Of a stretch of 64,000 bases of DNA, positions 45,757-54,371 are shown piece after piece (the first letter of the stretch is position 1; the number at the start of each line of letters is the position of its first letter). This DNA is from Solitalea longa (GTDB lineage: Bacteria > Bacteroidota > Bacteroidia > Sphingobacteriales > Sphingobacteriaceae). The position numbers and the translations under genes were made by a program. The notes beneath the pieces are model-generated. The model worked only from the letters and a program-made list of their open reading frames with translations, searched no databases and had not been told where the DNA came from. The DNA lies in assembly GCF_002920915.1 (NCBI RefSeq), contig NZ_PQVF01000001.1, positions 186,001 to 250,000 on the forward strand. The letters run 5' to 3'.

Positions 45757-45757
45757 T

Positions 45758-47119
45758 CTATGCAAGTTTTTCGAGTATATTCTCGAGTGATAATTTCTCT
45801 TGCTCCCCGCTTTGCATATTTTTCAAAGCGAGTAGGCCTGATTGCATTTCTTCTTCACCTATTAAAATCACAAATGGGATTTGCTTTGCATCAGCATATT
45901 TCATCTGCTTTTGAAGTTTCGAAGAGGCAGGATATAGCTCGGTGTTAATACCTTTTGCTCTTAGTTTGGCTAAAACGGGTAAGGCAAACTTTTCAGCAGT
46001 GGTATCAAAATTGGTGATCAATACTTTGGTTGAATTTACAGCACTTTCTGGGAAAAGACCGAGTTCGAGCATTACGTCATAAATACGATCGGCACCAAAC
46101 GAAATGCCGGCTCCGGTAACCCCTTTCAAACCAAACATTCCGGTCAAATCATCATAGCGGCCACCGCCACCAATTGATCCCATCTGTACCTCATTTGATT
46201 TTACTTCGAAAATAGCACCAGTGTAATAATTCAGGCCTCGTGCTAAAGTAATATCTAATTCTACTTTAGCGCGCTTTAATTCAAATGCCGAAAGATAACT
46301 GAAGATCGTTTCCAATTCTTCAATTCCTTTTTTGCCAATTTCGGTTGAGGATAAGCTGGTTTTTAACACCTGCAGTTTTTCGTCATTTGATCCGCTTAAT
46401 TCAATAAAAGGACGCAAAACCTCAATGTCTTTCTCCGTAAATCCACGCTCGATCAGTTCCTTAACAACGCCATCGTAGCCAATTTTGTCGAGCTTATCAA
46501 TGGCTACCGTCATATCAACGATCAATTCGGACTTGCCAATAATATCAGCTATCCCGCTTAATATTTTCCGGTTATTAATTTTTATGGTGAAGTCGTTTAA
46601 ACCAAGGTTCGACAGTGCCTCGTCATAAATACAGACAAACTCAGCCTCATTTAACAAAGAGTCAGAGCCAACAACATCGGCATCGCACTGATAGAACTCA
46701 CGGTAACGGCCTTTTTGAGGTCTGTCGGCACGCCAAACCGGTTGCACCTGGTAGCGCTTAAAAGGCATGGCGATCTCATTTTGATGCATTACAACGTAAC
46801 GCGCAAATGGAACAGTAAGGTCATAACGAAGTGCCTTTTCAGATATCTCAAAAGTAACTGCCTTTGAATTTTTTGCTTCCAGTTTTTGGGCATCAGCTTT
46901 TGATAGGAAATCACCTGAGTTCAACACTTTAAAGATCAACTGGTCACCTTCTTCACCGTATTTACCGGTTAAGGTACTCAGGTTTTCCATTACTGGCGTT
47001 TCAATAGGCTGATACCCGAATTTTTGAAAAACGCGCTTAATGGTATCAAAAATATAGGTGCGTCGGGCAACTTCAACAGGAGAAAAATCACGGGTTCCTT
47101 TTGGAATACTAGGCTTCAT
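45758..47119 (-). CDS. hisS: Histidyl-tRNA synthetase
   Basis: Charges tRNA-His. The 453-residue class II synthetase shows GTRDFSPVE, the [11 protein letters not shown] block (motif 1 region), motif 2 [22 protein letters not shown], the HisA signature ARGLNYYTG, and motif 3 GGRYDDL with [16 protein letters not shown]-terminal anticodon domain follows. Length is normal. A possible -7 box (TATTTTTG) is upstream at 47182-47189 on the minus strand. Confidence 0.97.
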   Translation of the reverse strand: MKPSIPKGTRDFSPVEVARRTYIFDTIKRVFQKFGYQPIETPVMENLSTLTGKYGEEGDQLIFKVLNSGDFLSKADAQKLEAKNSKAVTFEISEKALRYDLTVPFARYVVMHQNEIAMPFKRYQVQPVWRADRPQKGRYREFYQCDADVVGSDSLLNEAEFVCIYDEALSNLGLNDFTIKINNRKILSGIADIIGKSELIVDMTVAIDKLDKIGYDGVVKELIERGFTEKDIEVLRPFIELSGSNDEKLQVLKTSLSSTEIGKKGIEELETIFSYLSAFELKRAKVELDITLARGLNYYTGAIFEVKSNEVQMGSIGGGGRYDDLTGMFGLKGVTGAGISFGADRIYDVMLELGLFPESAVNSTKVLITNFDTTAEKFALPVLAKLRAKGINTELYPASSKLQKQMKYADAKQIPFVILIGEEEMQSGLLALKNMQSGEQEKLSLENILEKLA

Positions 47120-47204
47120 GCGTTATGCTTGTTTCAATTTAAATGATCCTGACTTTTTGCTGTAATGAAAAGCCGGGCTGGCAAAAATACAATTATTTAA
47201 ATGG

Positions 47205-47675
47205 TTAAGATTCCTTTATTATGCCTAATTCAGCATTAATGATTTGATTGCAGGCTGTTTCAATTTGTTTAAAAACCGGAACAAACAAGGTTTCGTCGAA
47301 CCATGGATCGGCTACTTCCATGTTTTTGCCGGGGTGAGAAGCATTGAGTAATAGGTCAACTTTAATGCGATCATGCTCGCTTCTGATAAGTGAAAGTACA
47401 TCGCTAAAGTTTGTTTGGTCCATCACATAAATGCGATCAAATTCATCAAAATCTGTTGACGAAAACTGGCGGGCACGCAAGTCGCTGATGTCAACTCCGA
47501 AGCTTTTAGCAGTCCGTTGTGCCCTGCGGTCCGGCGCCTCTCCAATATGCCAGCTTCCGGTTCCGCATGAGTCAACCTGCCAGTTCAGGCCCTTATTTTT
47601 GATCATATGACGCATCACTCCTTCTGCCATGGGAGAGCGGCAAATGTTTCCTAAGCAAACCATTAAAATTTTCAT
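47205..47675 (-). CDS. Low-molecular-weight protein tyrosine phosphatase
   Basis: A 156-residue enzyme that begins MKILMVCLGNICRSPMAEGV, the P-loop C(x)5R with Cys8. The general acid Asp is in VADPWFDE. I choose the ATG at 47675; the TTG two codons upstream overlaps a TATCTTTG -7 box. Members act on arsenate or on tyrosine kinases for polysaccharide export. It is not next to a Wzc-like kinase, though the glycan island is close. Confidence 0.9.
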   Translation of the reverse strand: MKILMVCLGNICRSPMAEGVMRHMIKNKGLNWQVDSCGTGSWHIGEAPDRRAQRTAKSFGVDISDLRARQFSSTDFDEFDRIYVMDQTNFSDVLSLIRSEHDRIKVDLLLNASHPGKNMEVADPWFDETLFVPVFKQIETACNQIINAELGIIKES

Positions 47676-47678
47676 GCT

Positions 47679-47686
47679 CAAAGATA
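47679..47686 (-). promoter_or_regulatory. Candidate -7 box near the LMW phosphatase start
   Basis: Minus-strand TATCTTTG just upstream of the ATG at 47675. It is so close that transcription would start inside the gene, so it may be a chance match. Confidence 0.25.
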
Positions 47687-47796
47687 ATAAATCACCGTTC
47701 AGCTTAAGCTAGGTTGATGACATAGGGGTAAATGAATGAGAAGTAACTTGTCAGTGACACCCATGATGCTGTCAGTTCAATTCTGTATTCTTCTCA

Positions 47797-47832
47797 TGAA
47801 AGCGAAAGTTATCCGCTTTCGAGTTTTTTTTA
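47797..47832 (+). terminator. Orphan plus-strand terminator upstream of the ALDH7 gene
   Basis: GAAAGCG / CGCTTTC stem with a 9-nt loop and a TTTTTTTT tail. The nearest upstream gene is on the minus strand, so no plus-strand gene ends here. It could end a small RNA or act as an attenuator of the ALDH7 gene. Confidence 0.65.
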
Positions 47833-47881
47833 CGATAATCTTCTGAGGATTTCTAATTTTACTTCAAACCCACATATTATC

Positions 47882-49426
47882 ATGAATTCAATCAATATAA
47901 CTTCAATCCTTGAGGAGTTACACATCTTAGACAATAACCAGGCTTGGAGTACCGGGCAACAATGGGGAGAAAGCGTCAATGCAACTACTAAAACAATTTA
48001 TTCGCCGGTGGATGGAAAGGCAATTGCAAACGTGGCTTTTGCAACAGCCGATGATTATGACCAGGTAATTAAAACCGCGCAAAATGCTTTTGAGAGCTGG
48101 CGTTTAATACCAGCGCCAAAAAGAGGTGAAATAGTACGACAAATTGGCGAAGAGCTGCGTGCAAAAAAGAAAGCTCTTGGAGCGCTTGTTTCTTATGAAA
48201 TGGGTAAGAGCCTGCAGGAAGGATGGGGTGAGGTTCAGGAAATGATCGATATCTGTGATTTTGCAGTTGGGCTTTCTCGCCAGTTATATGGCTTAACCAT
48301 GCATTCTGAACGGTCACGTCATCGCATGTACGAGCAGTACCATCCATTGGGTATAGTTGGAATAATTTCGGCATTTAACTTCCCGGTGGCTGTTTGGTCG
48401 TGGAATGCTGCACTGGCTTGGGTATGCGGAGATGTTTGTATTTGGAAACCTTCAGAAAAAACTCCTTTAACTGCGATTGCTTGTCAAAAGATAGCCTCAA
48501 AAGTTTTTGAAGTAAATGGAATCGAAGCAGGTGTTTCCAGTTTGATCATTGGCGATAGGGAAATTGGCGAATTGATGGCAAACGATGAACGGGTTCCGTT
48601 AATTTCAGCTACCGGTTCAACCAGAATGGGTAAGGCTGTAGGTGCCGCCGTTGGCAAACGTTTGGGTCGCAGTTTACTCGAATTGGGCGGAAATAATGCG
48701 ATCATCATTTCAGAACATGCTGATTTGAATATGTCGCTGCCGGGTGTGGTTTTTGGCGCAGTTGGTACAGCCGGCCAGCGTTGTACTACTACCCGTCGTT
48801 TAATTATCCACGAATCAGTTTACGATGCTTTTAAAGCAAAACTAACCAGTGCTTATTCACAGTTACGTATAGGTGATCCATTAGATGAAACCAATCATGT
48901 TGGGCCATTAATTGATAAGGATGCAGTTCAGAGTTATTTAAACGCCCTTGAAGAAGCGAAAGCTCAAGGCGCAAAAGTTGTAGTGGATGGAGGGGTACTT
49001 GGTGGCGATGGATTTGAATCGGGCTGTTATGTGAAGCCGGCAATTTTTGAGGCCGAAAACCATTTTAAAATTGTGCAGCACGAAACCTTTGCCCCTATTT
49101 TATACATAATGAAGTACGGTAGTATTGACAATGCTATTGAGCTGCAGAACGGAGTCCCACAAGGGTTGTCGTCTTCTATTATGACCACAAATTTACGGGA
49201 AGCAGAAAAGTTCCTTTCTCATGCCGGTTCTGATTGTGGCATAGCCAATGTGAATATCGGCACTTCCGGAGCTGAAATTGGGGGTGCCTTTGGTGGGGAA
49301 AAAGAAACCGGCGGCGGCCGTGAATCAGGTTCTGATGCATGGAAAGTATATATGCGCCGTCAGACAAATACCATTAATTACGGTTCGGATCTTCCACTGG
49401 CACAAGGAATCAAATTTGATTTTTAA
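47882..49426 (+). CDS. Aldehyde dehydrogenase, ALDH7/antiquitin type
   Basis: A 514-residue NAD-dependent dehydrogenase of the alpha-aminoadipic semialdehyde dehydrogenase group (lysine breakdown). SAFNFPVAVWSWNAALAWVCG is typical of ALDH7. The catalytic Glu is in LLELGGNNAI and the catalytic Cys in GQRCTTTRRLIIHES. C-terminal FGGEKETGGGRESGSDAWKV also matches antiquitin. The exact substrate is inferred. Confidence 0.88.
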   Translation: MNSINITSILEELHILDNNQAWSTGQQWGESVNATTKTIYSPVDGKAIANVAFATADDYDQVIKTAQNAFESWRLIPAPKRGEIVRQIGEELRAKKKALGALVSYEMGKSLQEGWGEVQEMIDICDFAVGLSRQLYGLTMHSERSRHRMYEQYHPLGIVGIISAFNFPVAVWSWNAALAWVCGDVCIWKPSEKTPLTAIACQKIASKVFEVNGIEAGVSSLIIGDREIGELMANDERVPLISATGSTRMGKAVGAAVGKRLGRSLLELGGNNAIIISEHADLNMSLPGVVFGAVGTAGQRCTTTRRLIIHESVYDAFKAKLTSAYSQLRIGDPLDETNHVGPLIDKDAVQSYLNALEEAKAQGAKVVVDGGVLGGDGFESGCYVKPAIFEAENHFKIVQHETFAPILYIMKYGSIDNAIELQNGVPQGLSSSIMTTNLREAEKFLSHAGSDCGIANVNIGTSGAEIGGAFGGEKETGGGRESGSDAWKVYMRRQTNTINYGSDLPLAQGIKFDF

Positions 49427-49447
49427 TTGATTAATTTCATACGATTG

Positions 49448-49476
49448 AAGGAGCTGTATTGCAGCTCCTTTTACTT
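49448..49476 (+). terminator. Terminator after the ALDH7 gene
   Basis: AAGGAGCTG / CAGCTCCTT stem with loop TATTG and a short T-rich tail. Confidence 0.75.
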
Positions 49477-49511
49477 TATATCCCTTAGCTAAATCTTAGT
49501 AATTTTCGCTC

Positions 49512-49985
49512 ATGAAAGCGGCCTCCATAAACGAACTCAAAAAAGAATTACAAGCTATTCAGCCCTCGCAATTAATTGAACTCTGTTTGCGAATAGCAAA
49601 ATATAAGAAAGAGAATAAGGAGCTGCTCAGCTATTTGCTTTTTGAGGCAGAAAATGAATCAGCTTATGTTGAATCGGTAAAGAATTTAATAGATGAACAG
49701 TTCGAAGAATTGCCACGATTAAACACTTACTTGGCAACAAAAGCAATCCGGAAGATTTTGCGAATGGCAAAGAAATACATTAAATATTCAGGTCTAAAAC
49801 AAACGGAAGTGGAGCTGCTGATCTATTTCTGCCGTAAGCTCAAAACATCCAAACTGAAAATCCATAGCAGTACTGCCTTAACCAACCTTTATCAGCAACA
49901 ATTAAAACTGATTAACAAAGCCCTTGATAAGTTGCATGAAGACCTGCAGTTAGATTTTCAACAGGAATTAAATGAGCTCTATTAA
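49512..49985 (+). CDS. Conserved hypothetical helical protein
   Basis: A 157-residue cytosolic protein of unknown function, rich in Lys, Leu and Glu and largely helical (LIELCLRIAKYKKENKELL, KLKTSKLKIHSSTALTNLY). I see no motif, membrane helix or signal. Similar proteins occur in other Bacteroidota. It ends in front of a shared terminator. Confidence 0.65.
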   Translation: MKAASINELKKELQAIQPSQLIELCLRIAKYKKENKELLSYLLFEAENESAYVESVKNLIDEQFEELPRLNTYLATKAIRKILRMAKKYIKYSGLKQTEVELLIYFCRKLKTSKLKIHSSTALTNLYQQQLKLINKALDKLHEDLQLDFQQELNELY

Positions 49986-50047
49986 AAGCTAAAGTGGGAT
50001 AAGCGCTGAAATATTGATTAGCAATTGCAAACGTTCGGTTTAAATAG

Positions 50048-50083
50048 AAAGGGCCAATGAAATTCATCATTGGCCCTTTACTT
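50048..50083. terminator. Bidirectional terminator between the hypothetical and TonB-like genes
   Basis: A perfect 13-bp stem AAAGGGCCAATGA / TCATTGGCCCTTT with a 6-nt loop lies between convergent genes. Confidence 0.88.
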
Positions 50084-50099
50084 ATATTCTGTATGTTTT

Positions 50100-50552
50100 C
50101 TAGCTAATCTTTAATTTGAAATCAATAGGTAGTACATATTTAGCATTAACAATTGTACCATGATGAACCGCCGGTTTCCATTTAGGCATGGCCTTAATAA
50201 TTCTAACAGCCTCTTCACTTAAACCATCTTTTACTTTTTTGATCACCTTAATATCGCTGATAGAGCCGTCTTTATATACCACAAATGATACCGAAACCCG
50301 GCCTTGTGTTAGATTTTCCAACGCTTTTTGTGGGTACTTTAAGTTACGGTTAATGAAATTGGTAAGGGCGTTTGATCCTCCCGGAAATTTAGGCGGATTT
50401 TCTACGTATAAATAAACCGAATTGTCTTCCGGATCTTCCTGGGCGACCTTTGATGTTAATAAAGTTGTTTTATGGCAATTTTCGTCGTTAACAAATGATG
50501 AGCAAAGTAAAACAGCTAACATGCCCAAGCAAATAGATTTAGATATTGACAT
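50100..50552 (-). CDS. TonB C-terminal-domain protein
   Basis: A 150-residue protein with an N-terminal signal (ICLGMLAVLLCSSFVN), a short spacer and a TonB C-terminal fold: FPGGSNALTNFINRNLKYPQ, GRVSVSFVVYKDGSI and MPKWKPAVHHGT. It has no TonB Pro-rich linker and only one hydrophobic segment. It resembles the many short energy-transducer-like proteins of Bacteroidota rather than a true TonB. Confidence 0.82.
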   Translation of the reverse strand: MSISKSICLGMLAVLLCSSFVNDENCHKTTLLTSKVAQEDPEDNSVYLYVENPPKFPGGSNALTNFINRNLKYPQKALENLTQGRVSVSFVVYKDGSISDIKVIKKVKDGLSEEAVRIIKAMPKWKPAVHHGTIVNAKYVLPIDFKLKIS

Positions 50553-50734
50553 ATAATAAGTTTGGTTTAATTATTTAATGATTGAATGTAATTCATTAAT
50601 ATTTAAAATCAAAAACTTTTGATCAAATAATATTCATTTTAATTTTGATACTATCTTAAGATTCAGGTTTTTATTAAAATTGATGAAGCCATTGAAAATT
50701 GATAGCTTTATTATCATACCAATTTATATTAGCC

Positions 50735-52387
50735 TTGAACGATCACTCATTTGGTTCGCTACGTTTTAAAACGCATGAAGTTTTTAATCAATCTACACCC
50801 TTAGTTAATTATAATCTTTATACAAGCAATCGGGTTTTACGCGAGTGTATGGCCCGGATGGATACTGAATGGGCTGAAAAATCACTTAAAGAATTTGGTG
50901 GAAAATTAGGGGCCGAAGAAATTATCCGCTCCGGATTTTTGGCTAATCAGTATCCTCCGATATTAAGAACGCACGATCGTTTTGGTGAACGAATAAACGA
51001 AGTCGACTTTCATCCTTCATGGCATCAACTGCTTCAATTGGCCATGGAAAACCGTTTGCATAATTTACCATGGAGCTCAGTCAAAAAGGGAGCGCACAGC
51101 GTTAGGGCCGCCATGATGATGATGGCTTCTGAAATTGAATTTGGGCATCTCTGTCCAATCTCAATGACCTTCTCTGTTTTTCCGGTATTGAAAAAGCATG
51201 CTCCTCAGTTTCTGGATCAATGGTCCCAGCTTATACTCAGCAATCAATATGATCAGCGTTTCATCCCTGCAGATGAAAAGAATGGTGTTTTATGCGGAAT
51301 GGCAATGACGGAGAAACAGGGTGGTTCGGATGTACGGGCAAATACATCGATTGCAAAGGCATTGAATGAAAACACAGAATTTTTGCTTACCGGCCATAAA
51401 TGGTTTTGCTCGGCTCCTATGGTCGATGCTTTTTTGGTTTTAGCACAGGCCCCCAAAGGTCTTTCGTGCTTCTTTATGCCACGTTATCTTCCTGATGGAA
51501 CCTTGAACAACTTCCACATTCAGCGTTTGAAAGACAAGTTGGGAAATCGCTCAAATGCGTCGGGTGAAATTGAGTTTTACAATGCCTGGGCATTACTTAT
51601 AGGAGAAGAGGGTCGAGGAATTCCAACCATCATTGAAATGGTTAATCATACCCGGCTCGATTGTACGATTGGTTCAACAGGTTTGATGCATCAGGCAACT
51701 GTTCAGGCTATTCATCATTGCCTCCATCGGTCGGCGTTTGGCAAAAGGTTGATCGATCAACCTTTAATGCAAAATGTTTTGGCCGATCTGACCTTGGAAA
51801 CTGAAGCGGCAATGCAGTTGACTATGCGATTGGCGGCTGCTTTCGATAATGCTGAAGAGCAAGCCTTGCAGCGGATCATTACACCAATTGCCAAGTTTTG
51901 GATATGTAAACGAACGCCTCCATTGATCTACGAAGCCCTAGAATGCTTTGGTGGTGCGGGATTTATAGAAGATTCGATTATGCCACGACTCTATCGCGAA
52001 GCACCTTTAAATTCGGTATGGGAAGGTTCAGGGAATGTGATTTGTTTAGATGTTAAGCGAGCCATGCAAAATCAGCCGGCTGCTGTTGAAAGTATTATTA
52101 ATGAATTGAATTTGGCCAAAGGGATCAATTCATCCTTTGATACACATTTGATCGCATTCTCTAAAATAATTTCAGCTTCATTAACTGATAATGAAGCTGA
52201 AAGTCGAATACTTGTTGAAAAGATGGCTTTATTACTCCAAGCCGCTTTATTGTTAAGGTTTTCACCTGCATTTATGGCCGAAGCCTTTATCGATTCAAGA
52301 CTAAATAATTCAAAAAGTCTTTTTGGTACACTTTCATCTCAACATAACTTCCAATGGATCATTGGGCGAATGTGGACGGAAGAATAA
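50735..52387 (+). CDS. aidB: AidB-type acyl-CoA dehydrogenase-family protein
   Basis: A flavoprotein of about 550 residues close to E. coli AidB, an alkylation-response protein with weak isovaleryl-CoA dehydrogenase activity and DNA binding. FNQSTPLVNYNLYTSN at the start, GMAMTEKQGGSDVRANT, LTGHKWFCSAPMVDAFLVLAQ, LGNRSNASGEIEF and PLNSVWEGSGNVICLDVKR match AidB segments. The frame is open from TTG at 50699, but the TTG at 50735 (MNDHSFGS) fits the AidB N-terminus better. Its in vivo role here is inferred. Confidence 0.88.
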   Translation: MNDHSFGSLRFKTHEVFNQSTPLVNYNLYTSNRVLRECMARMDTEWAEKSLKEFGGKLGAEEIIRSGFLANQYPPILRTHDRFGERINEVDFHPSWHQLLQLAMENRLHNLPWSSVKKGAHSVRAAMMMMASEIEFGHLCPISMTFSVFPVLKKHAPQFLDQWSQLILSNQYDQRFIPADEKNGVLCGMAMTEKQGGSDVRANTSIAKALNENTEFLLTGHKWFCSAPMVDAFLVLAQAPKGLSCFFMPRYLPDGTLNNFHIQRLKDKLGNRSNASGEIEFYNAWALLIGEEGRGIPTIIEMVNHTRLDCTIGSTGLMHQATVQAIHHCLHRSAFGKRLIDQPLMQNVLADLTLETEAAMQLTMRLAAAFDNAEEQALQRIITPIAKFWICKRTPPLIYEALECFGGAGFIEDSIMPRLYREAPLNSVWEGSGNVICLDVKRAMQNQPAAVESIINELNLAKGINSSFDTHLIAFSKIISASLTDNEAESRILVEKMALLLQAALLLRFSPAFMAEAFIDSRLNNSKSLFGTLSSQHNFQWIIGRMWTEE

Positions 52388-52389
52388 GC

Positions 52390-52860
52390 TTATTTTTTTA
52401 TCAGTTCGATACCAACGTCAGAGATCTCTTTTAAAGGATCGTCGCGCATGTATTGTTCCAGTTCGATCCGATAGGATCCCGCTTGAGAAAATTTAATTCC
52501 ATCGGTTAAAAACACTTTTCGCGCAACCAATTTTCCTGAGCCTGAGCCTAACCATCTTCCATCTTTTTCGGCTAACTTAACTTCAATAATCCTTACGGTC
52601 TGATGTTTTCCATCCGGATTTTTTACATACATTCTGAAGAAAATATTCGAATATTTATAATCATCTGTATGGCGCAGGTTTAAATAGATAGAGTAAGTGC
52701 CGGTTTGATCGAGCTTAACATCATAAACTGCTTTATCATTAGAAAACCAACCTTTGGGCGCAATGGTTAACGTATTGTTATAAACCGAACTATCTGTACA
52801 AGAAAACAAAAACAAAGTAATGGCAATTACGCCGCTGAATAAACAGGTTTTGCGAAACAT
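52390..52860 (-). CDS. gldH: Gliding motility lipoprotein GldH
   Basis: A 156-residue lipoprotein with a lipobox ending at Cys21 (TLFLFSC). KGWFSNDKAVYDVKLDQTGTY, YLNLRHTDDYKYSN and IIEVKLAEKDGRWLGSGSGKL are GldH features; the conserved YxxY-type strand and ending DVGIELIKK fit as well. GldH is needed for gliding in Flavobacterium and is assigned to the T9SS/gliding apparatus. Its start codon directly abuts the ricT stop, and the operon with holB is conserved in relatives. Confidence 0.9.
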   Translation of the reverse strand: MFRKTCLFSGVIAITLFLFSCTDSSVYNNTLTIAPKGWFSNDKAVYDVKLDQTGTYSIYLNLRHTDDYKYSNIFFRMYVKNPDGKHQTVRIIEVKLAEKDGRWLGSGSGKLVARKVFLTDGIKFSQAGSYRIELEQYMRDDPLKEISDVGIELIKK

Positions 52861-54327
52861 TTACTGCTTGGTTGAATCGTTATTGGTTGGTTTTTGATTA
52901 CGTTGTTGGTTACCACGCCGCTGATTGTTACCCTGGTTCTTATTCCCTCCACCCTGTTGCTTTTGCTGCTGTGGTTGTTGAGGGCGATTTTGATTTTCCG
53001 CTGGTTTATTTTGGCCCTGCTGCTGCTGACTACCACCACCTTGTTGTTGTGGACGATTTTGCTGCTGCGGCTTATTTCCGCCTCCTTGCTGCTGCGGGCG
53101 TTGTGCCTGTTGCTGCGGTTTTTGAGGTTGCGGTTGTTGTGTTTGTTGCGGACGGTCTTGAGATGAACGCATTTCTTCTCTGTTACCAGAACCACCTTTT
53201 GATTTTTTCTTCTTCTTTTTCTTATTCTTTTCATCGAGGCGGGTCAATGAGTCTTGACCAACCACGTTTTCATAGTCGAAGGTTGCAGGTTTAGAAACCG
53301 TTTCGGCACTGTTGTATTCAAGTACTTTAAGGTCAGCTGATTTTTGTCCTTTGGCGTTTGCAGATAAAATTTCACGTACTTTAGGCACTTCCAACGGAAT
53401 CCAATCAGTTACTCCTTCATAACTGAACCACATTATTCTTTTGAAGATGTCGGTTTTTTGTAAACGGGCAAAACCGCGTTCGGTTTGCAAACCGCTAACA
53501 TTTTCAGGAATATCTCTTAAAGCATCGATATAGGTATCGAGCTCATAGTTTAAACAACATTTAAGCTTACCACACTGTCCGGCTAATTTTAGCGTGTTCA
53601 GCGAAAGGTTTTGATAGCGTGCGGCGGCAGTTGAAACAGTCCGGAAGTCAGTTAACCAGGTTGAACAGCAAAGTTCCCGTCCACATGAACCGATTCCACC
53701 TAAGCGACTTGCTTCCTGGCGCATTCCGATCTGACGCATTTCAATGCGAATTTTGAATGCCTCGGCCATGCGTTTGATCAGCTCACGAAAATCCACGCGA
53801 TCATCGGCAGTATAATAAAAGGTAGCTTTTGATTTATCACCCTGATAATCCACATCGCTTAGCTTCATTTTAAGGCCAAGCTCAAGTGCCAACGTACGGG
53901 CTTTGTGCATGGTTTCATACTCCAGGCCTTTGGCTAATTTCCATTTATCAATATCAGATTGATTGGCCTTGCGTATGATCTTGCGAAACTCCACAGAATC
54001 TTTAACGCCTTTTTTCTTCATCTGAACACGCACAAGCTCGCCTGTTAGCGACACGTGTCCTAAGTCATATCCACCTTGATTGCCTTCTACGGCTACCATT
54101 TCACCCATTTCAAGGTAATGATTGTTCGGATTCACATAAAAATCTTTACGTGAACCTTTAAATTTTACCTCAACTATGTTAAATGGTTTATAGTGTGCCG
54201 GCAAATCCATATCAGACAGCCAATCGTAAACATCCAGCTTACTACATCCACCATCGGTTAAACACGAGCCGTTGCTTTTGCAACCGGCCGGAGTACAACC
54301 TCCGGTTGAACAGGTACTACATCCCAT
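52861..54327 (-). CDS. ricT: RicT/YaaT-like PSP1-domain protein with a Gln/Asn-rich tail
   Basis: The 488-residue protein starts with a Cys-rich stretch (MGCSTCSTGGCTPAGC). A PSP1 domain follows, with FNIVEVKFKG, IGMRQEASRLGGIGSCGREL, CCSTWLTDFRTVS and LAGQCGKLKCCLNYELD. In B. subtilis RicT forms an iron-sulfur complex (RicAFT) that assists mRNA maturation. Residues from about 368 to the end are a low-complexity tail of Lys, then Gln, Asn, Pro and Gly. Such tails occur in Bacteroidota RicT-like proteins and are probably disordered. It is co-transcribed with holB upstream and gldH downstream. Confidence 0.88.
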   Translation of the reverse strand: MGCSTCSTGGCTPAGCKSNGSCLTDGGCSKLDVYDWLSDMDLPAHYKPFNIVEVKFKGSRKDFYVNPNNHYLEMGEMVAVEGNQGGYDLGHVSLTGELVRVQMKKKGVKDSVEFRKIIRKANQSDIDKWKLAKGLEYETMHKARTLALELGLKMKLSDVDYQGDKSKATFYYTADDRVDFRELIKRMAEAFKIRIEMRQIGMRQEASRLGGIGSCGRELCCSTWLTDFRTVSTAAARYQNLSLNTLKLAGQCGKLKCCLNYELDTYIDALRDIPENVSGLQTERGFARLQKTDIFKRIMWFSYEGVTDWIPLEVPKVREILSANAKGQKSADLKVLEYNSAETVSKPATFDYENVVGQDSLTRLDEKNKKKKKKKSKGGSGNREEMRSSQDRPQQTQQPQPQKPQQQAQRPQQQGGGNKPQQQNRPQQQGGGSQQQQGQNKPAENQNRPQQPQQQKQQGGGNKNQGNNQRRGNQQRNQKPTNNDSTKQ

Positions 54328-54371
54328 ATTATATTTTCTCTCTATATGATTGAAACCGTTCTTTCATTTTT

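Noticed and set aside
3752-50083. Several strong hairpins spread through the window as a possible repeat family
   Set aside because: Their stems differ in sequence and each lies at the end of a gene; they are ordinary terminators, not a dispersed repeat or CRISPR.
52894-53166. Long hydrophobic open frame on the plus strand antisense to ricT
   Set aside because: It is the complement of the Gln/Asn-rich tail: CAG/CAA-rich DNA reads as Leu/Val-rich on the other strand. No start signal or family resemblance.
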